42,774 bases of DNA from an uncultured beta proteobacterium (GCA_903876715.1 CAIRBF010000100.1:1-42774); one strand, 5' to 3'; positions 1-7,792 are shown, counted from the stretch's first letter. Notes: generated by a model from the sequence alone, not told the origin. Translations and numbers: made by a program.

Positions 1-768
1 CCTCAGGATGGCTTCGCCCTGGAAGCCGAACAGCAGCACGAGCGTGGCGAGCAAGGCGGCGATCGACCAGGGGCCGATCTTCGCCAGGGCCGAGTCGAAT
101 GCAGCCTGGCCCCTGGCCAGCAGCGCCTTGCGCCAGGCCTGGGCGATGAGCACCGGGATGACGATGTAGAGCACCACCGAGGCCAGCAGCGTGTCCCAGG
201 GCACGGTGATGGATGACAGCCCGAGCAGCAGCGCGACGATGGGCGCGAAGGCGAACACCATGATGGCGTCATTCAGCGCCACCTGGCCGAGCGTGAAGAG
301 CGGCTGGCCGTTGGTCAGGCGGCTCCACACGAACACCATCGCCGTGCAGGGCGCGGCGGCCAGGAGGATCAGCCCGGCGATGTAGCTGTCGAGCTGCCCT
401 GCGGGCAGGTACGGTGCGAACACGTGGCGGATGAACATCCAGCCCAGCAGCGCCATCGAGAACGGCTTGACCGCCCAGTTGACGAACAGCGTCACGCCGA
501 TGCCGCGCCAGTGCCGCCTGACCTGGTGCAGCGCACCGAAGTCGACCTTCAGCAGCATCGGGATGATCATCACCCAGATCAGCAGCCCGACCGGCAGGTT
601 CACCTGGGCAAACTCCATCCTGCCGATCGCCTGCACGGGGCCTGGAAACCACTGGCCCAGCGCCATGCCGCAGACGATGCACAGGAAGACCCAGACGGTC
701 AGGTAGCGCTCGAACAGGCTCATCGACGCCGGGGCTCCCACGGGCACAGCAGGCGTGGAGGTGGACAT
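1..768 (-). CDS. acr3: ACR3-family arsenite efflux permease (partial, C-terminus beyond window)
   Basis: Inner-membrane carrier of the BASS/ACR3 family that expels arsenite, As(III). I translated 256 codons from the ATG at 768 down to base 1 with no stop, so the C-terminus lies outside the window. The visible part has successive hydrophobic helices and the family stretches FVNWAVKPFSMALLGW and LLAAAPCTAMVFVWS; the cysteine in AAPCTAM is the conserved, transport-essential cysteine of ACR3 proteins. The start lies 4 bases after the arsC stop, so the two are translated together. It is the last visible gene of the GAPDH-arsJ-arsC-acr3 unit and is probably controlled by the ArsR at 4300-4626. An ArsB-type pump is excluded by the sequence. 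Confidence 0.93.
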   Translation of the reverse strand, partial: MSTSTPAVPVGAPASMSLFERYLTVWVFLCIVCGMALGQWFPGPVQAIGRMEFAQVNLPVGLLIWVMIIPMLLKVDFGALHQVRRHWRGIGVTLFVNWAVKPFSMALLGWMFIRHVFAPYLPAGQLDSYIAGLILLAAAPCTAMVFVWSRLTNGQPLFTLGQVALNDAIMVFAFAPIVALLLGLSSITVPWDTLLASVVLYIVIPVLIAQAWRKALLARGQAAFDSALAKIGPWSIAALLATLVLLFGFQGEAILR

Positions 769-772
769 GGCC

Positions 773-1267
773 CTAGCGGCTGCCGATGTCGCGGACCTCG
801 CGCTGGACAGACATCTTGTCCAGCGAAGCGAACGGCAGCGCCAGCATCAGCTCGATGCGGCGCTTGAGGATGACCGCCGTATCCCAGAAGACCTTGTCCT
901 TCTGCTCTTGCGTGCCTTCGACGGTGGCCGGATCGGCGACCCCCCAGTGCGCGGTCATGGGCTGGCCCGGCCACACCGGGCAAGTCTCGCCCGCGGCCTT
1001 GTCGCAGACCGTGAATGCGAAGTCGAGTTCAGGTGCGCCAGGCCTGGCGAACTCGTCCCAGTCCTTGCTGCGAAAACCGTCGGTCGGGATGTTCAAACTC
1101 GACAAGGTCTTCAGCGCCAGCGGGTGGACCGCCGTGCCCGGGTGACTGCCCGCCGAGAAGCCCCGGAAGCGACCTCGTCCGAGGCTGTTGAGGATGCCCT
1201 CGGCCATGATGGACCGGGCCGAGTTGTGCGTGCAGACGAAAAGCACGTTGTAGACCTTGTCGATCAT
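773..1267 (-). CDS. arsC: Arsenate reductase, low-molecular-weight phosphatase type
   Basis: Cytoplasmic enzyme reducing arsenate to arsenite for export by the adjacent ACR3 pump. The 164-residue protein (ATG at 1267; the longer open frame upstream lacks family similarity) opens with the P-loop VLFVCTHNSARS, giving C12-x5-R18, the nucleophile loop of LMW-phosphatase-type ArsC. C88 and C96 in VCDKAAGETCPVW are placed like the resolving cysteine pair of the thioredoxin-coupled enzymes such as S. aureus ArsC, so thioredoxin is the likely electron donor. It sits between arsJ (31-base gap) and acr3 (4-base gap). Confidence 0.95.
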   Translation of the reverse strand: MIDKVYNVLFVCTHNSARSIMAEGILNSLGRGRFRGFSAGSHPGTAVHPLALKTLSSLNIPTDGFRSKDWDEFARPGAPELDFAFTVCDKAAGETCPVWPGQPMTAHWGVADPATVEGTQEQKDKVFWDTAVILKRRIELMLALPFASLDKMSVQREVRDIGSR

Positions 1268-1298
1268 GACGCTGCTCCGGAAGCTGGGATGTGTCGTT

Positions 1299-2594
1299 TC
1301 AGCGAAGGGCTCGCACCGTGTCTGGTCCCGCCGGCGCCTTCGCCAACGGGGCGGTGTCTGCGCCACCGGGTGCAGGCGGGTCGGCGTGCCGCAGCAGGGT
1401 CGGCAGCGCCAGCGTCATCAGCCAGCACGCCAGCAGCAGAGCAGCCGACCCGGCGAGGGACCAGGCCAGCCCGCCCCATTGGTAGAGCAGCCCCGACATC
1501 AGCGTGCCGAAGAAGCGGCCCATGGCATTGGCGGCGTAGTAGAAGCCCACATCCTCGGCCGCCTTCTCGGAGCCGGCATACGCCAGCACGAGGTAGGAGT
1601 GCACCGAGGAGTTGACCGCAAAGGCGAACCCGAACACCGCCAAGCCACCGACCACGACCCACTCGAGGTTCGGCACCTCGGCGAGCACCAAGCCAGCCAG
1701 CACGACCGGCACCAGCGCGAGCAGGAGCGACCACCGGCGGGCCGCGGGCACTTCGGCGCTCAGGCCGTCGTCGCTGCGCCGCACGATGGCCGGCGCCAGG
1801 GCCTGCACCGCACCGTAGCCGATGGTCCACAGCGCGAGGAAGCCCCCCACCATCGTGAAGTTCCAGCCGGCCGAGTAGAGGAACACCGGCACGCCGACGA
1901 CGAACCACACATCGCGTGCGCCGAACAGCGCCACGCGGGCCGCCGCGAGCAGGTTGATGCCGCGGTTCTTGGCGAACAGCTCCTTTGCCGACTTCGACGC
2001 CTTGCTCTTGCCCATCAGCCGCGGCACGAAGGCGACGACGCCGGCAAGGACCAGCGACAACAGCGCCGCCATGACCCAGAGGGCGTGCTGGAAGCCGACC
2101 GCCTGCAGCAACACACCGCCGAGGAAGAAGCCGACGCCCTTCATCGCGTTCTTGCTGCCGGTGAAGAAGGCGACCCACTTGAATAGTTGCCCCGAGGCTT
2201 CGCCGGCCGTGAGCTTGATCGCCGACTTGCTCGCCGTCTTGGTGAGGTCCTTGGCCACGCCGCAGATGCCCTGCGCGATGACCACCCAGGCCACCGACAT
2301 CGCCACGGTCCACGACGGCGACAGCGCCGACAGCAGCAGGAAGCCGGCGATCTGCGTCACCAGACCGACCGCGAGCATGCGGGCGATGCCGTAGCGCGTG
2401 GCCAGCCAGCCACCGATCAGGTTGGCGACCACGCCCATGGCCTCGTAGAGCAGGAACAGGAAGGCCAGCGCGAAGGGCGAGTAGCCGAGCCGGTAGAAGT
2501 GCAGCAGCACCAGCATGCGCAACGCGCCGTCGCTGAGGGTGAAGCCCCAGTAGGCGGCGGTGACGATCGCGTAGTTGCGGGTGCCGGTGTTCAT
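1299..2594 (-). CDS. arsJ: ArsJ, MFS exporter of 1-arseno-3-phosphoglycerate
   Basis: A 431-residue, twelve-helix major facilitator protein. Its opening (NYAIVTAAYWGFTLSDGAL) and the segment GVAKDLTKTASKSAIK are typical of ArsJ. In characterised systems GAPDH adds arsenate to glyceraldehyde-3-phosphate, and ArsJ exports the unstable 1-arseno-3-phosphoglycerate, which then falls apart outside to arsenate. The gene follows the GAPDH gene by 15 bases, the standard pairing for this pathway. The C-terminal 30 residues are Pro/Ala-rich and look unstructured. Function is assigned from family similarity plus the gapdh neighbour. Confidence 0.93.
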   Translation of the reverse strand: MNTGTRNYAIVTAAYWGFTLSDGALRMLVLLHFYRLGYSPFALAFLFLLYEAMGVVANLIGGWLATRYGIARMLAVGLVTQIAGFLLLSALSPSWTVAMSVAWVVIAQGICGVAKDLTKTASKSAIKLTAGEASGQLFKWVAFFTGSKNAMKGVGFFLGGVLLQAVGFQHALWVMAALLSLVLAGVVAFVPRLMGKSKASKSAKELFAKNRGINLLAAARVALFGARDVWFVVGVPVFLYSAGWNFTMVGGFLALWTIGYGAVQALAPAIVRRSDDGLSAEVPAARRWSLLLALVPVVLAGLVLAEVPNLEWVVVGGLAVFGFAFAVNSSVHSYLVLAYAGSEKAAEDVGFYYAANAMGRFFGTLMSGLLYQWGGLAWSLAGSAALLLACWLMTLALPTLLRHADPPAPGGADTAPLAKAPAGPDTVRALR

Positions 2595-2609
2595 GGGCGT
2601 CTCAGCCCC

Positions 2610-3653
2610 TCAGAGGCCTTGGCGCTGCAGGTGGCACGCGAGATCGACCATGCGGCAGGCGTAGCCCATCTCGTTGTCGTACCAGGCGTACACCTTCAGC
2701 AGGGTGCCGTCGGTCACCATCGTCGAGGGGGCATCGACAATCGAGCTGCGCGTGTCGCGCGCGTAGTCGGCGCTGACGAGCGGGCGCTCCTCGTAGCCGA
2801 GGATGCCGGCCAGCGGCCCGCGCGCGGCCTGCGCGAAGAGGGCATTGACCTCGGCTGGCGTGGTCTCGCGCTTCAGCTCGAACACGCAGTCCGTCAGCGA
2901 GGCGTTGAGCACCGGCGCGCGCACCGCGTGGCCATTGAGCTTGCCCTTCAGCTCGGGGTAGATCAGCGCGATGGCCGTGGCGCTGCCGGTGGTCGTCGGC
3001 GCCAGGCTCAACATCGCGCTGCGGGCGCGGCGCAGGTCCTTGTGCGGCGCATCGACCATCAGGTTGGTGTTGGTCGGGTCGTGGATGGTGGTGATCTGGC
3101 CGTGGCGGATGCCGAGGGTTTCATGCACGACCTTGACCACCGGCGCCAGGCAGTTGGTGGTGCAGGAGGCGGCGGTCACGATGCGATGCCGGCCCGGGTC
3201 GTAGAGGTGCTCGTTGACCCCGACGACGATGTTCAGCACGTCGCCCACCTTGACCGGTGCGGCGACGATCACGCGCCTGGCGCCGCGGTCGAGGTGGCCC
3301 TGGATCGTGTCTGGCGTCAGGAACCTACCCGTGCACTCGAGGACGACGTCGACGCCCGCGTCGCCCCAGGGGATCTGCGCGGCAGTCGCATGCGACGAGA
3401 AGCCCAGCCTGCGCCCGTCGATGTGAATCGCTGCGTCACCGACCGCCGAGATGTCGGCCCGCCAGCGCCCTTGCACGCTGTCGAATTCGAGAAGATGCGC
3501 CGTTGCGGCCGCCCCTCCCTTCAGTTCATTGAGGTGCACCACCTCCAGGCGGTTGCCTGCCCGGGGATCGTCTGCCGATCGCTCGGCTGCGCCCAGGGCT
3601 GCGCGCAAGGCCAGCCTGCCGATGCGACCCATGCCATTGATGCCGACCCTCAC
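2610..3653 (-). CDS. gap: Arsenic-operon glyceraldehyde-3-phosphate dehydrogenase
   Basis: Class I GAPDH that, in this context, makes 1-arseno-3-phosphoglycerate for ArsJ rather than serving central glycolysis. It has the N-terminal Rossmann motif [12 protein letters not shown], the active-site loop [10 protein letters not shown] (catalytic C164 if GTG is the start), H191 in TIHDPTNTN, and the C-terminal YDNEMGYA. I prefer the GTG at 3653 (347 aa) because GAAGGA stands 8 bases upstream and the protein then begins at the Rossmann strand. An ATG at 3713 would add 20 non-homologous residues and cover the likely promoter. First gene of its transcription unit. Confidence 0.93.
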   Translation of the reverse strand: MRVGINGMGRIGRLALRAALGAAERSADDPRAGNRLEVVHLNELKGGAAATAHLLEFDSVQGRWRADISAVGDAAIHIDGRRLGFSSHATAAQIPWGDAGVDVVLECTGRFLTPDTIQGHLDRGARRVIVAAPVKVGDVLNIVVGVNEHLYDPGRHRIVTAASCTTNCLAPVVKVVHETLGIRHGQITTIHDPTNTNLMVDAPHKDLRRARSAMLSLAPTTTGSATAIALIYPELKGKLNGHAVRAPVLNASLTDCVFELKRETTPAEVNALFAQAARGPLAGILGYEERPLVSADYARDTRSSIVDAPSTMVTDGTLLKVYAWYDNEMGYACRMVDLACHLQRQGL

Positions 3654-3764
3654 GATAGGATTCCTTCGGATATGAAGCGGTAATTCCAGGACTGTAGAAA
3701 TACCAAATGACAAATCGGTGACATCGGCGGTGGGTCGCCCGCCGCGTGCCTCGCGGCGCGGCTG
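3654..3764. promoter_or_regulatory. Internal promoter/operator region of the gap-arsJ-arsC-acr3 unit
   Basis: This gap separates arsI from the GAPDH gene. At 3686-3706 it carries a block with TGTAGAAAT that resembles the TATAGAAAT block in front of arsR (4631-4651), and a TTGTCA that could be a -35 lies at 3708-3713 on the minus strand. I infer a second ArsR-controlled promoter. No convincing -10 hexamer could be fixed. Confidence 0.5.
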
Positions 3765-4286
3765 TCAGCAGCAGGGCGATGCGGACTTCAACGCCATGCC
3801 AAGGAGCTTGTCGCGCGATGAAGGTGTGCAGCAGGCCGGCGCGGCCGCCCCTGTGGGTTGGCCGGGCTGGGATGGGCTGCAGCACGCTGCCGATTCTTCG
3901 ACCTTGCTGCCTTCGCTGAAGACGGGGATGTCGCTGAGCGTCTGGAAGTGCTCCCAGGCGATGCCCTGCGGGTCGGTCACCCAGTGTTTGTCGCTTCGCG
4001 CATAGCAGCAGGTCGTCGCACCCTCGTCGAGCAGGGCCGCGTCAGCGGACTGCGCTCGCGCCTTCAGTTCGAACAGTTCGGCCGCATCGTCGGTCTGAAA
4101 GCCCAGGTGGTCGATGCCTGCCTTGCTGCCGCGCGTCGAGATGGCGAAGTTGACGCGAGGGTCTTCGAGCATCCACTTGGCGTAGTCGCGCTCGATGCGG
4201 GCGGGTTGCGCCGCGAAGAGCTTGGAGTAGAACGCGATGCTCTTCTGGAGGTCATCGACGTGAAGGTGAACGTGGAACCGATTCAT
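3765..4286 (-). CDS. arsI: ArsI, Fe(II)-dependent C-As lyase (methylarsenite demethylase)
   Basis: A vicinal-oxygen-chelate (glyoxalase-fold) dioxygenase that cleaves the carbon-arsenic bond of trivalent organoarsenicals such as methylarsenite, yielding arsenite. The 173-residue product has H5 (RFHVHLHV), H60 (IDHLGFQ) and E112 (WEHFQ) as probable iron ligands, and the vicinal pair C93-C94 in ATTCCYARSDKHWVTDP that binds the substrate arsenic. These match the published layout of Bacillus ArsI (H5, H62, C96-C97, E115). The ATG at 4286 is chosen because GGAG lies 7 bases upstream. The tail after residue 130 is unusual, with three further Cys-Cys pairs (135-136, 152-153, 172-173). Thirteen bases downstream of arsR. 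CadI is the close alternative name. Confidence 0.9.
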   Translation of the reverse strand: MNRFHVHLHVDDLQKSIAFYSKLFAAQPARIERDYAKWMLEDPRVNFAISTRGSKAGIDHLGFQTDDAAELFELKARAQSADAALLDEGATTCCYARSDKHWVTDPQGIAWEHFQTLSDIPVFSEGSKVEESAACCSPSQPGQPTGAAAPACCTPSSRDKLLGMALKSASPCC

Positions 4287-4299
4287 GAGGTTCTCCATG

Positions 4300-4626
4300 T
4301 CAGCAGGTGGTTTGGCGCTTGGCGCCACTGGGCGAACAGGGCTGGCCCATGCAGCAATGAGCACTCAGGTAGGCCAGCAAATCGTCCATCTGCCTGAGGG
4401 CAGGTCGATAGTGAAGATGGCGACCTTCCCGCTCGGCGCTCACCAGGTCGGCATGGACCAATTCCTTCAGATGGAACGAGAGTGTCGAGGCCGGGATGTC
4501 GAGCATCGCCGACAGCGCGCCGGGTGTCATGCCTGCAGGACCCGCACCCACCAGCGCGCGGAAGACTCGCAGCCGGGCCTCCTGCGCCAAGGCGGCGAGT
4601 GCAGTGACAGCGCTTTTTTCATCCAT
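4300..4626 (-). CDS. arsR: ArsR-family arsenical-responsive repressor
   Basis: Winged-helix repressor of 108 residues that should leave DNA when it binds trivalent arsenicals. The HTH core is TPGALSAMLDIPASTLSFHLKEL (rough residues 34-56). The metalloid site is not the classical alpha-3 CxC but a C-terminal C91-C92-x4-C97 (AHCCMGQPC), like the site of the Acidithiobacillus ferrooxidans type (C95, C96, C102). First gene of the arsR-arsI unit. The ATG at 4626 follows TATAAA so closely that the transcript may be nearly leaderless, and no clear ribosome site is seen. Confidence 0.92.
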   Translation of the reverse strand: MDEKSAVTALAALAQEARLRVFRALVGAGPAGMTPGALSAMLDIPASTLSFHLKELVHADLVSAEREGRHLHYRPALRQMDDLLAYLSAHCCMGQPCSPSGAKRQTTC

Positions 4627-4630
4627 GATT

Positions 4631-4661
4631 CCAAGTTTATAGAAATGTTGGGCGGTGTCAA
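4631..4661 (-). promoter_or_regulatory. arsR promoter with probable ArsR operator
   Basis: TTGACA occupies 4661-4656 (minus strand) and TATAAA 4641-4636; the 14-base gap is short, and a 17-base spacing would give AAACTT. An imperfect palindrome with outer CCAA/TTGG spans 4631-4651 and overlaps the -10 area. Its TATAGAAAT core recurs before the GAPDH gene. The sequence motifs are seen; ArsR binding is inferred. Confidence 0.5.
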
Positions 4662-4789
4662 ACTCTCTTTCGCACCGATCGGGGCCCAGGTCCGCAGACC
4701 GGTCGATCCGGCCAGGGAGGTTCGCAGTCGCAGCCGCAGCCGCAGGTGTGGGGGCCGGGACGGGCGACGACAGGTCCTGGAGGATGCGC

Positions 4790-5893
4790 TCAGCGCGATC
4801 CGGTCTCGAACAGGCGCGCGCGCTCGGCATCCGGCGGGTGGGTGGCCAGGCCGAAGCTGGGCAGCGCCTGTCCACGCTGAGGGTCCAGGCGCTGCAGCGC
4901 GGTGAAGAAGGCGACCATGCCACGCGGGTCCACACCCGCAGCGCGCATGATGCGAAGCGCCTCGTCGTCGGCCTCGCGCTCGAAAGCACGCGAGTGGGCG
5001 GCCTGGATGAACAACGAGGGGGCCAAGACGAGCAGGCTGGAGTAGTCACCGACCCACCAGCCCAGCAGCACCGCGGTGCTCGAAGCGGCCAGCAGATGGC
5101 GCAACCCGTGTTCGCCGTGCACATGCCCGACCTCATGCGCCAGCACGCCGAGCACGCCGGGGTGGAAATGCCCGCCCTCCCCGGGCAGCAGCTCGAGCAG
5201 GGCGTCCGAGATGATGATCTGGCCCCCCGGCAGCGCAAAGGCATTCGGGCCGGCCCAGCCGGGCAGGCGGTGGATGTCGAGTTGCACCTTCGGCCGGCCG
5301 GCATCCGGGTAGGCCCTGGCAAGCATCTGGTCGACGGCGGCACGCAGGCGCTCGGCGGTGCCGGCCGGCATCTGGCTCGGCTCCAGCCAGCCCTCGCTGC
5401 GCAGCTGCTCGAGGACAAGCCGATCGATGTGCACCCGCACGGCCTGGGGCACCAGCGGCGCACTGCGCTCGGCCAGCCAGGGCACGCCCCAGACGCCCGC
5501 ACCCACCATCAACAGCACGAGCCCTGCGGCGGCCCACAGCGCCGCGCGCCAGCTCGCGGCCCAGCGCACGGCCAGCGGGTCGGCCAGCCCATGCCGCCGG
5601 GCCCAGGCCTCCCACGCCGGCGCGTCGCGCAGCTCGACCACGCCGCCGTCGGGCAGCAGCAACTGGCGCACGCCGTGGCGCGTGCGCTCGGGCCAGGTCA
5701 CGCGGCCGCGCGGGTAGCGCCGTTGGTCTCCTGAAGGGAGCGCGAGGCAAAGTTCGCCGCTCGTCAGCGAGAGCTCCACTTCCTGGCTTCGCGCATGCTC
5801 GCCGTCGTACCACTGCGCGTGCAGTCCGGCGCCGCCGTCGCCAGCCGCTGGCGTGCCCGGCTCAAAGCCCGATGTCGAAGCCGAAGAAGTCAC
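4790..5893 (-). CDS. M48-family membrane zinc metallopeptidase with N-terminal accessory domain
   Basis: A membrane-anchored protease of 367 residues from the GTG at 5893. Residues about 25-100 form a small beta-rich domain (HAQWYDGEHARSQEVEL...), residues 116-138 are one transmembrane helix, and the C-terminal half is the M48 catalytic domain. It has HEVGH at 253-257 and the third zinc ligand E305 in AFEREAD, so it is intact. The start is uncertain: GTG 5893 overlaps the end of the DUF898 gene by 32 bases and has GGGGAG upstream. Later starts would leave the accessory domain incomplete. Same-strand overlap with the DUF898 gene indicates coupled translation, and the pair is probably one envelope system. 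Substrate unknown. Confidence 0.85.
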   Translation of the reverse strand: MTSSASTSGFEPGTPAAGDGGAGLHAQWYDGEHARSQEVELSLTSGELCLALPSGDQRRYPRGRVTWPERTRHGVRQLLLPDGGVVELRDAPAWEAWARRHGLADPLAVRWAASWRAALWAAAGLVLLMVGAGVWGVPWLAERSAPLVPQAVRVHIDRLVLEQLRSEGWLEPSQMPAGTAERLRAAVDQMLARAYPDAGRPKVQLDIHRLPGWAGPNAFALPGGQIIISDALLELLPGEGGHFHPGVLGVLAHEVGHVHGEHGLRHLLAASSTAVLLGWWVGDYSSLLVLAPSLFIQAAHSRAFEREADDEALRIMRAAGVDPRGMVAFFTALQRLDPQRGQALPSFGLATHPPDAERARLFETGSR

Positions 5894-7097
5894 CGGACAT
5901 CTCCCCGCTACCGGTCCCCGCGGAACTGCCCGCGCGCGCCAGCCATGCGTCGATATCGCCGCTGGCACGGGCCTGCAGGGCCTCCAGCCGCATGCGGGTC
6001 TCGTTCACGACGGCAAAGGGCCGATACAGGCCGAGCGTGATGACGACCAGCAGCATGTTCCTGATCTTCAGGCCAGTGAAAGCGCCCGTGCGCAGTGCGC
6101 TCGAGAAGCGCAGCTCGGGAGAGTCGGTGTGATTCCAGGCGAGGTTCTGCAGGCCTGCTGCAGCCAACGCCGTCATCCAGGTGGTGACGATCCACACCAG
6201 CAACGCCAGGAGCCCGTGCAGGCCCCACGTCGCGGTCGTGACGTTCATCTTGCCAGACTGCGCGAACCCGGCGACCAAGCCGACGCCGGTCACGAAGACG
6301 ACCAGCGCCAGGAGGGCCACCAGCAGCAGCTTCAGTGCAAGCAGGTAGAAGGCGCGCTTGCGGCCTGTGTACTGCGCGGCCACCTGTGCGTAGCGGTAGC
6401 CGCTGTGCTGGTAGGCCTTGATGCGCCACATGGTCCAGGGTGCGAGGGCCAGCAGCAACAGCATCGACGCCCCCAGGGCGGGCAGCATGAGACCCCAAGC
6501 CGCGACCATGGTGACCGGATCCTTCGGGTCGCCGCCGTTCGTGTACCAGGCCGTGGCCCCCAGGATGAGCAGCGTCGGCACGAACAGCGGCAGCAGCGCC
6601 CGGTAGGCGTCGGCCCGCGTGCCCTCGAAGGACATGCGCAAGCCGCGCCAGCTGGTGTTGCCCAGCCGGAACATGATCGAGGAACGCCACAGCGCCGGCC
6701 ACAGCAAGGCCAGCACGACGAAGGCCCCGAGAGACACCCAATCCGACACGTAGGACGACACGGCATAGGCGCCGAAGAGGACGACCATCACCAGGAAGCC
6801 GCGAAACATCTTCCAGGCGTCGCCGTGGAAGGCCAGGGGCTGACCATCCACGAGTGTGTTCGCATAGAAATAGCGCAGGCGCCTGGCCTTGGCAAAGGGC
6901 ACGTACCCGCCAAGCGTGACCACGATCAGCAGCAGGTTGACGATCCAGATGCGGAAGTACTCGCTGCCGCTGGCCGTGAAGCGCACAGGCAGGAGGCGCG
7001 CGAGGGTGGGCTCGACGTCGACCGGCTGCGGATCAGACCCAGCGGCGGACAGGGCGGGCGCGGGGGTCGACTCGGCATGCTCGGTGACCGGACTCAT
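5862..7097 (-). CDS. YjgN/DUF898-family multi-pass membrane protein
   Basis: A 411-residue inner-membrane protein of the DUF898 (YjgN) family, whose function is not known. The sequence shows the family repeats EYFRIWIVNLLLIVVTLGGYVPFAKARRLRYFY near the N-terminus and, near the C-terminus, GLKIRNMLLVVITLGLYRPFAVVNETR. Several hydrophobic helices lie between. The ATG at 7097 is favoured over the one at 7103 because AGGAGG is 7 bases upstream of the former and only 1 base from the latter. Its end overlaps the M48 peptidase gene, a pairing that suggests a shared membrane role. Confidence 0.88.
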   Translation of the reverse strand: MSPVTEHAESTPAPALSAAGSDPQPVDVEPTLARLLPVRFTASGSEYFRIWIVNLLLIVVTLGGYVPFAKARRLRYFYANTLVDGQPLAFHGDAWKMFRGFLVMVVLFGAYAVSSYVSDWVSLGAFVVLALLWPALWRSSIMFRLGNTSWRGLRMSFEGTRADAYRALLPLFVPTLLILGATAWYTNGGDPKDPVTMVAAWGLMLPALGASMLLLLALAPWTMWRIKAYQHSGYRYAQVAAQYTGRKRAFYLLALKLLLVALLALVVFVTGVGLVAGFAQSGKMNVTTATWGLHGLLALLVWIVTTWMTALAAAGLQNLAWNHTDSPELRFSSALRTGAFTGLKIRNMLLVVITLGLYRPFAVVNETRMRLEALQARASGDIDAWLARAGSSAGTGSGEMSGDFFGFDIGL

Positions 7098-7187
7098 GGC
7101 CATTCCTCCTGCGCGCTGCAATGGACAGTGCGTGTTGGACGGAGCCGCACCGCGGAAGAAGATCCACGAGCCCGCAAGCGCGGTTTG

Positions 7188-7217
7188 CCCCGTGTTCAAG
7201 AACACCATGACACGGGG
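7188..7217. promoter_or_regulatory. Nested palindrome upstream of the DUF898-M48 unit
   Basis: CCCCGTGT (7188-7195) is mirrored by ACACGGGG (7210-7217), and inside it GTGTTCAAGAACAC (7192-7205) is itself a 6+2+6 palindrome. It lies about 90-120 bases upstream of the start at 7097. A dimeric regulator site is the likely meaning; no regulator can be named. Confidence 0.4.
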
Positions 7218-7440
7218 AAACGTGACTTTGCCACAAGCAAAGATGCAAGACCAAAACTTTCCGGCACGGCAGGGCGGCTCCGCAGCACGGGCAGCCATGC
7301 GCAGGGCGGGGCGGGGGGGAGGCATCGTCACGCTCATGCGCGAGGACACGCTCGTGATGCGGGACGCCGCGCCGTTCACATGCGAATCTTCGGCTTCGGT
7401 GCATGCACCTGATGCAGCCTGGCCCCGCGGCGCCGGGCTC

Positions 7441-7464
7441 GGCAGTTCGGCAGTTCGGCAGTTC
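7441..7464. repeat. Three perfect tandem copies of GGCAGTTC
   Basis: GGCAGTTC occurs three times head-to-tail, followed by a partial fourth GGCA. It is a small tandem repeat in non-coding DNA and is likely to vary in copy number by slippage. Confidence 0.85.
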
Positions 7465-7726
7465 GGCATCGTCCGCTTGCCGCCGAATGGTTTGCAGCGT
7501 GGTGGGTGGGGGCTGACGAACCGATCGCTGGCGATGTCGGCGAGCACCGCACGCACGCACACCCACCGGACGCCTCGGGGGCCACGGCCTGCGGCCTGGT
7601 TCGCTTGTTCACGCCTGCGGCGTGGCCGAAGCTCCGGCGGTCCGGATCCAGCCCTCGATCCCAGGTGGCTTGCGCCGTGCGCTGGCGGATCGCGAACCGG
7701 GACCGCGGCCGCAAGGCAGGGCACTG

Positions 7727-7789
7727 CCTGAGAGCACCCCCAAGGGCCGGGCGTCGCCCGTCCCGACCCCGCGCGAGGGGGCTCTCAGG
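7727..7789. repeat. Dispersed GC-rich hairpin element, copy A (first module only)
   Basis: Outer arms CCTGAGAGC(A)CCCCC (7727-7741) and GGGGGCTCTCAGG (7777-7789) pair apart from one bulged A. The interior contains CGGGCGTCGCCCG, a second stem. The core CCCCAAGGGCCGGGCGTCGCCCG is shared with elements at 28271 and 34887. It lies 4 bases beyond the pyrE stop and could end transcription, though no T-run follows on either strand. Confidence 0.7.
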
Positions 7790-7792
7790 CTG

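Larger units (their letters stand above)
7098..7792. other. Intergenic region with palindromes and short tandem repeat, no gene seen
   Basis: These 695 bases separate the DUF898 gene from the pyrE stop. Open frames here have no recognisable protein similarity. The region holds a nested palindrome (7188-7217), a three-fold 8-base tandem repeat (7441-7464) and hairpin element copy A (7727-7789), described separately. The promoter of the DUF898-M48 unit should lie in the left part. Confidence 0.6.

Noticed and set aside
2187..3683. A 498-codon plus-strand frame opposite GAPDH and arsJ
   Set aside because: It is antisense to two clear genes, its translation is Arg/His/Gln-rich without domains, and such frames are usual in high-GC DNA.
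7727..7789. Copy A as a standard rho-independent pyrE terminator
   Set aside because: The stem is strong, but no T-run follows it on the minus strand.
7098..7792. Hidden small gene or RNA gene in the DUF898-pyrE gap
   Set aside because: Frames lack ribosome sites and conserved-looking sequence, and no tRNA-like cloverleaf was recognised by eye.
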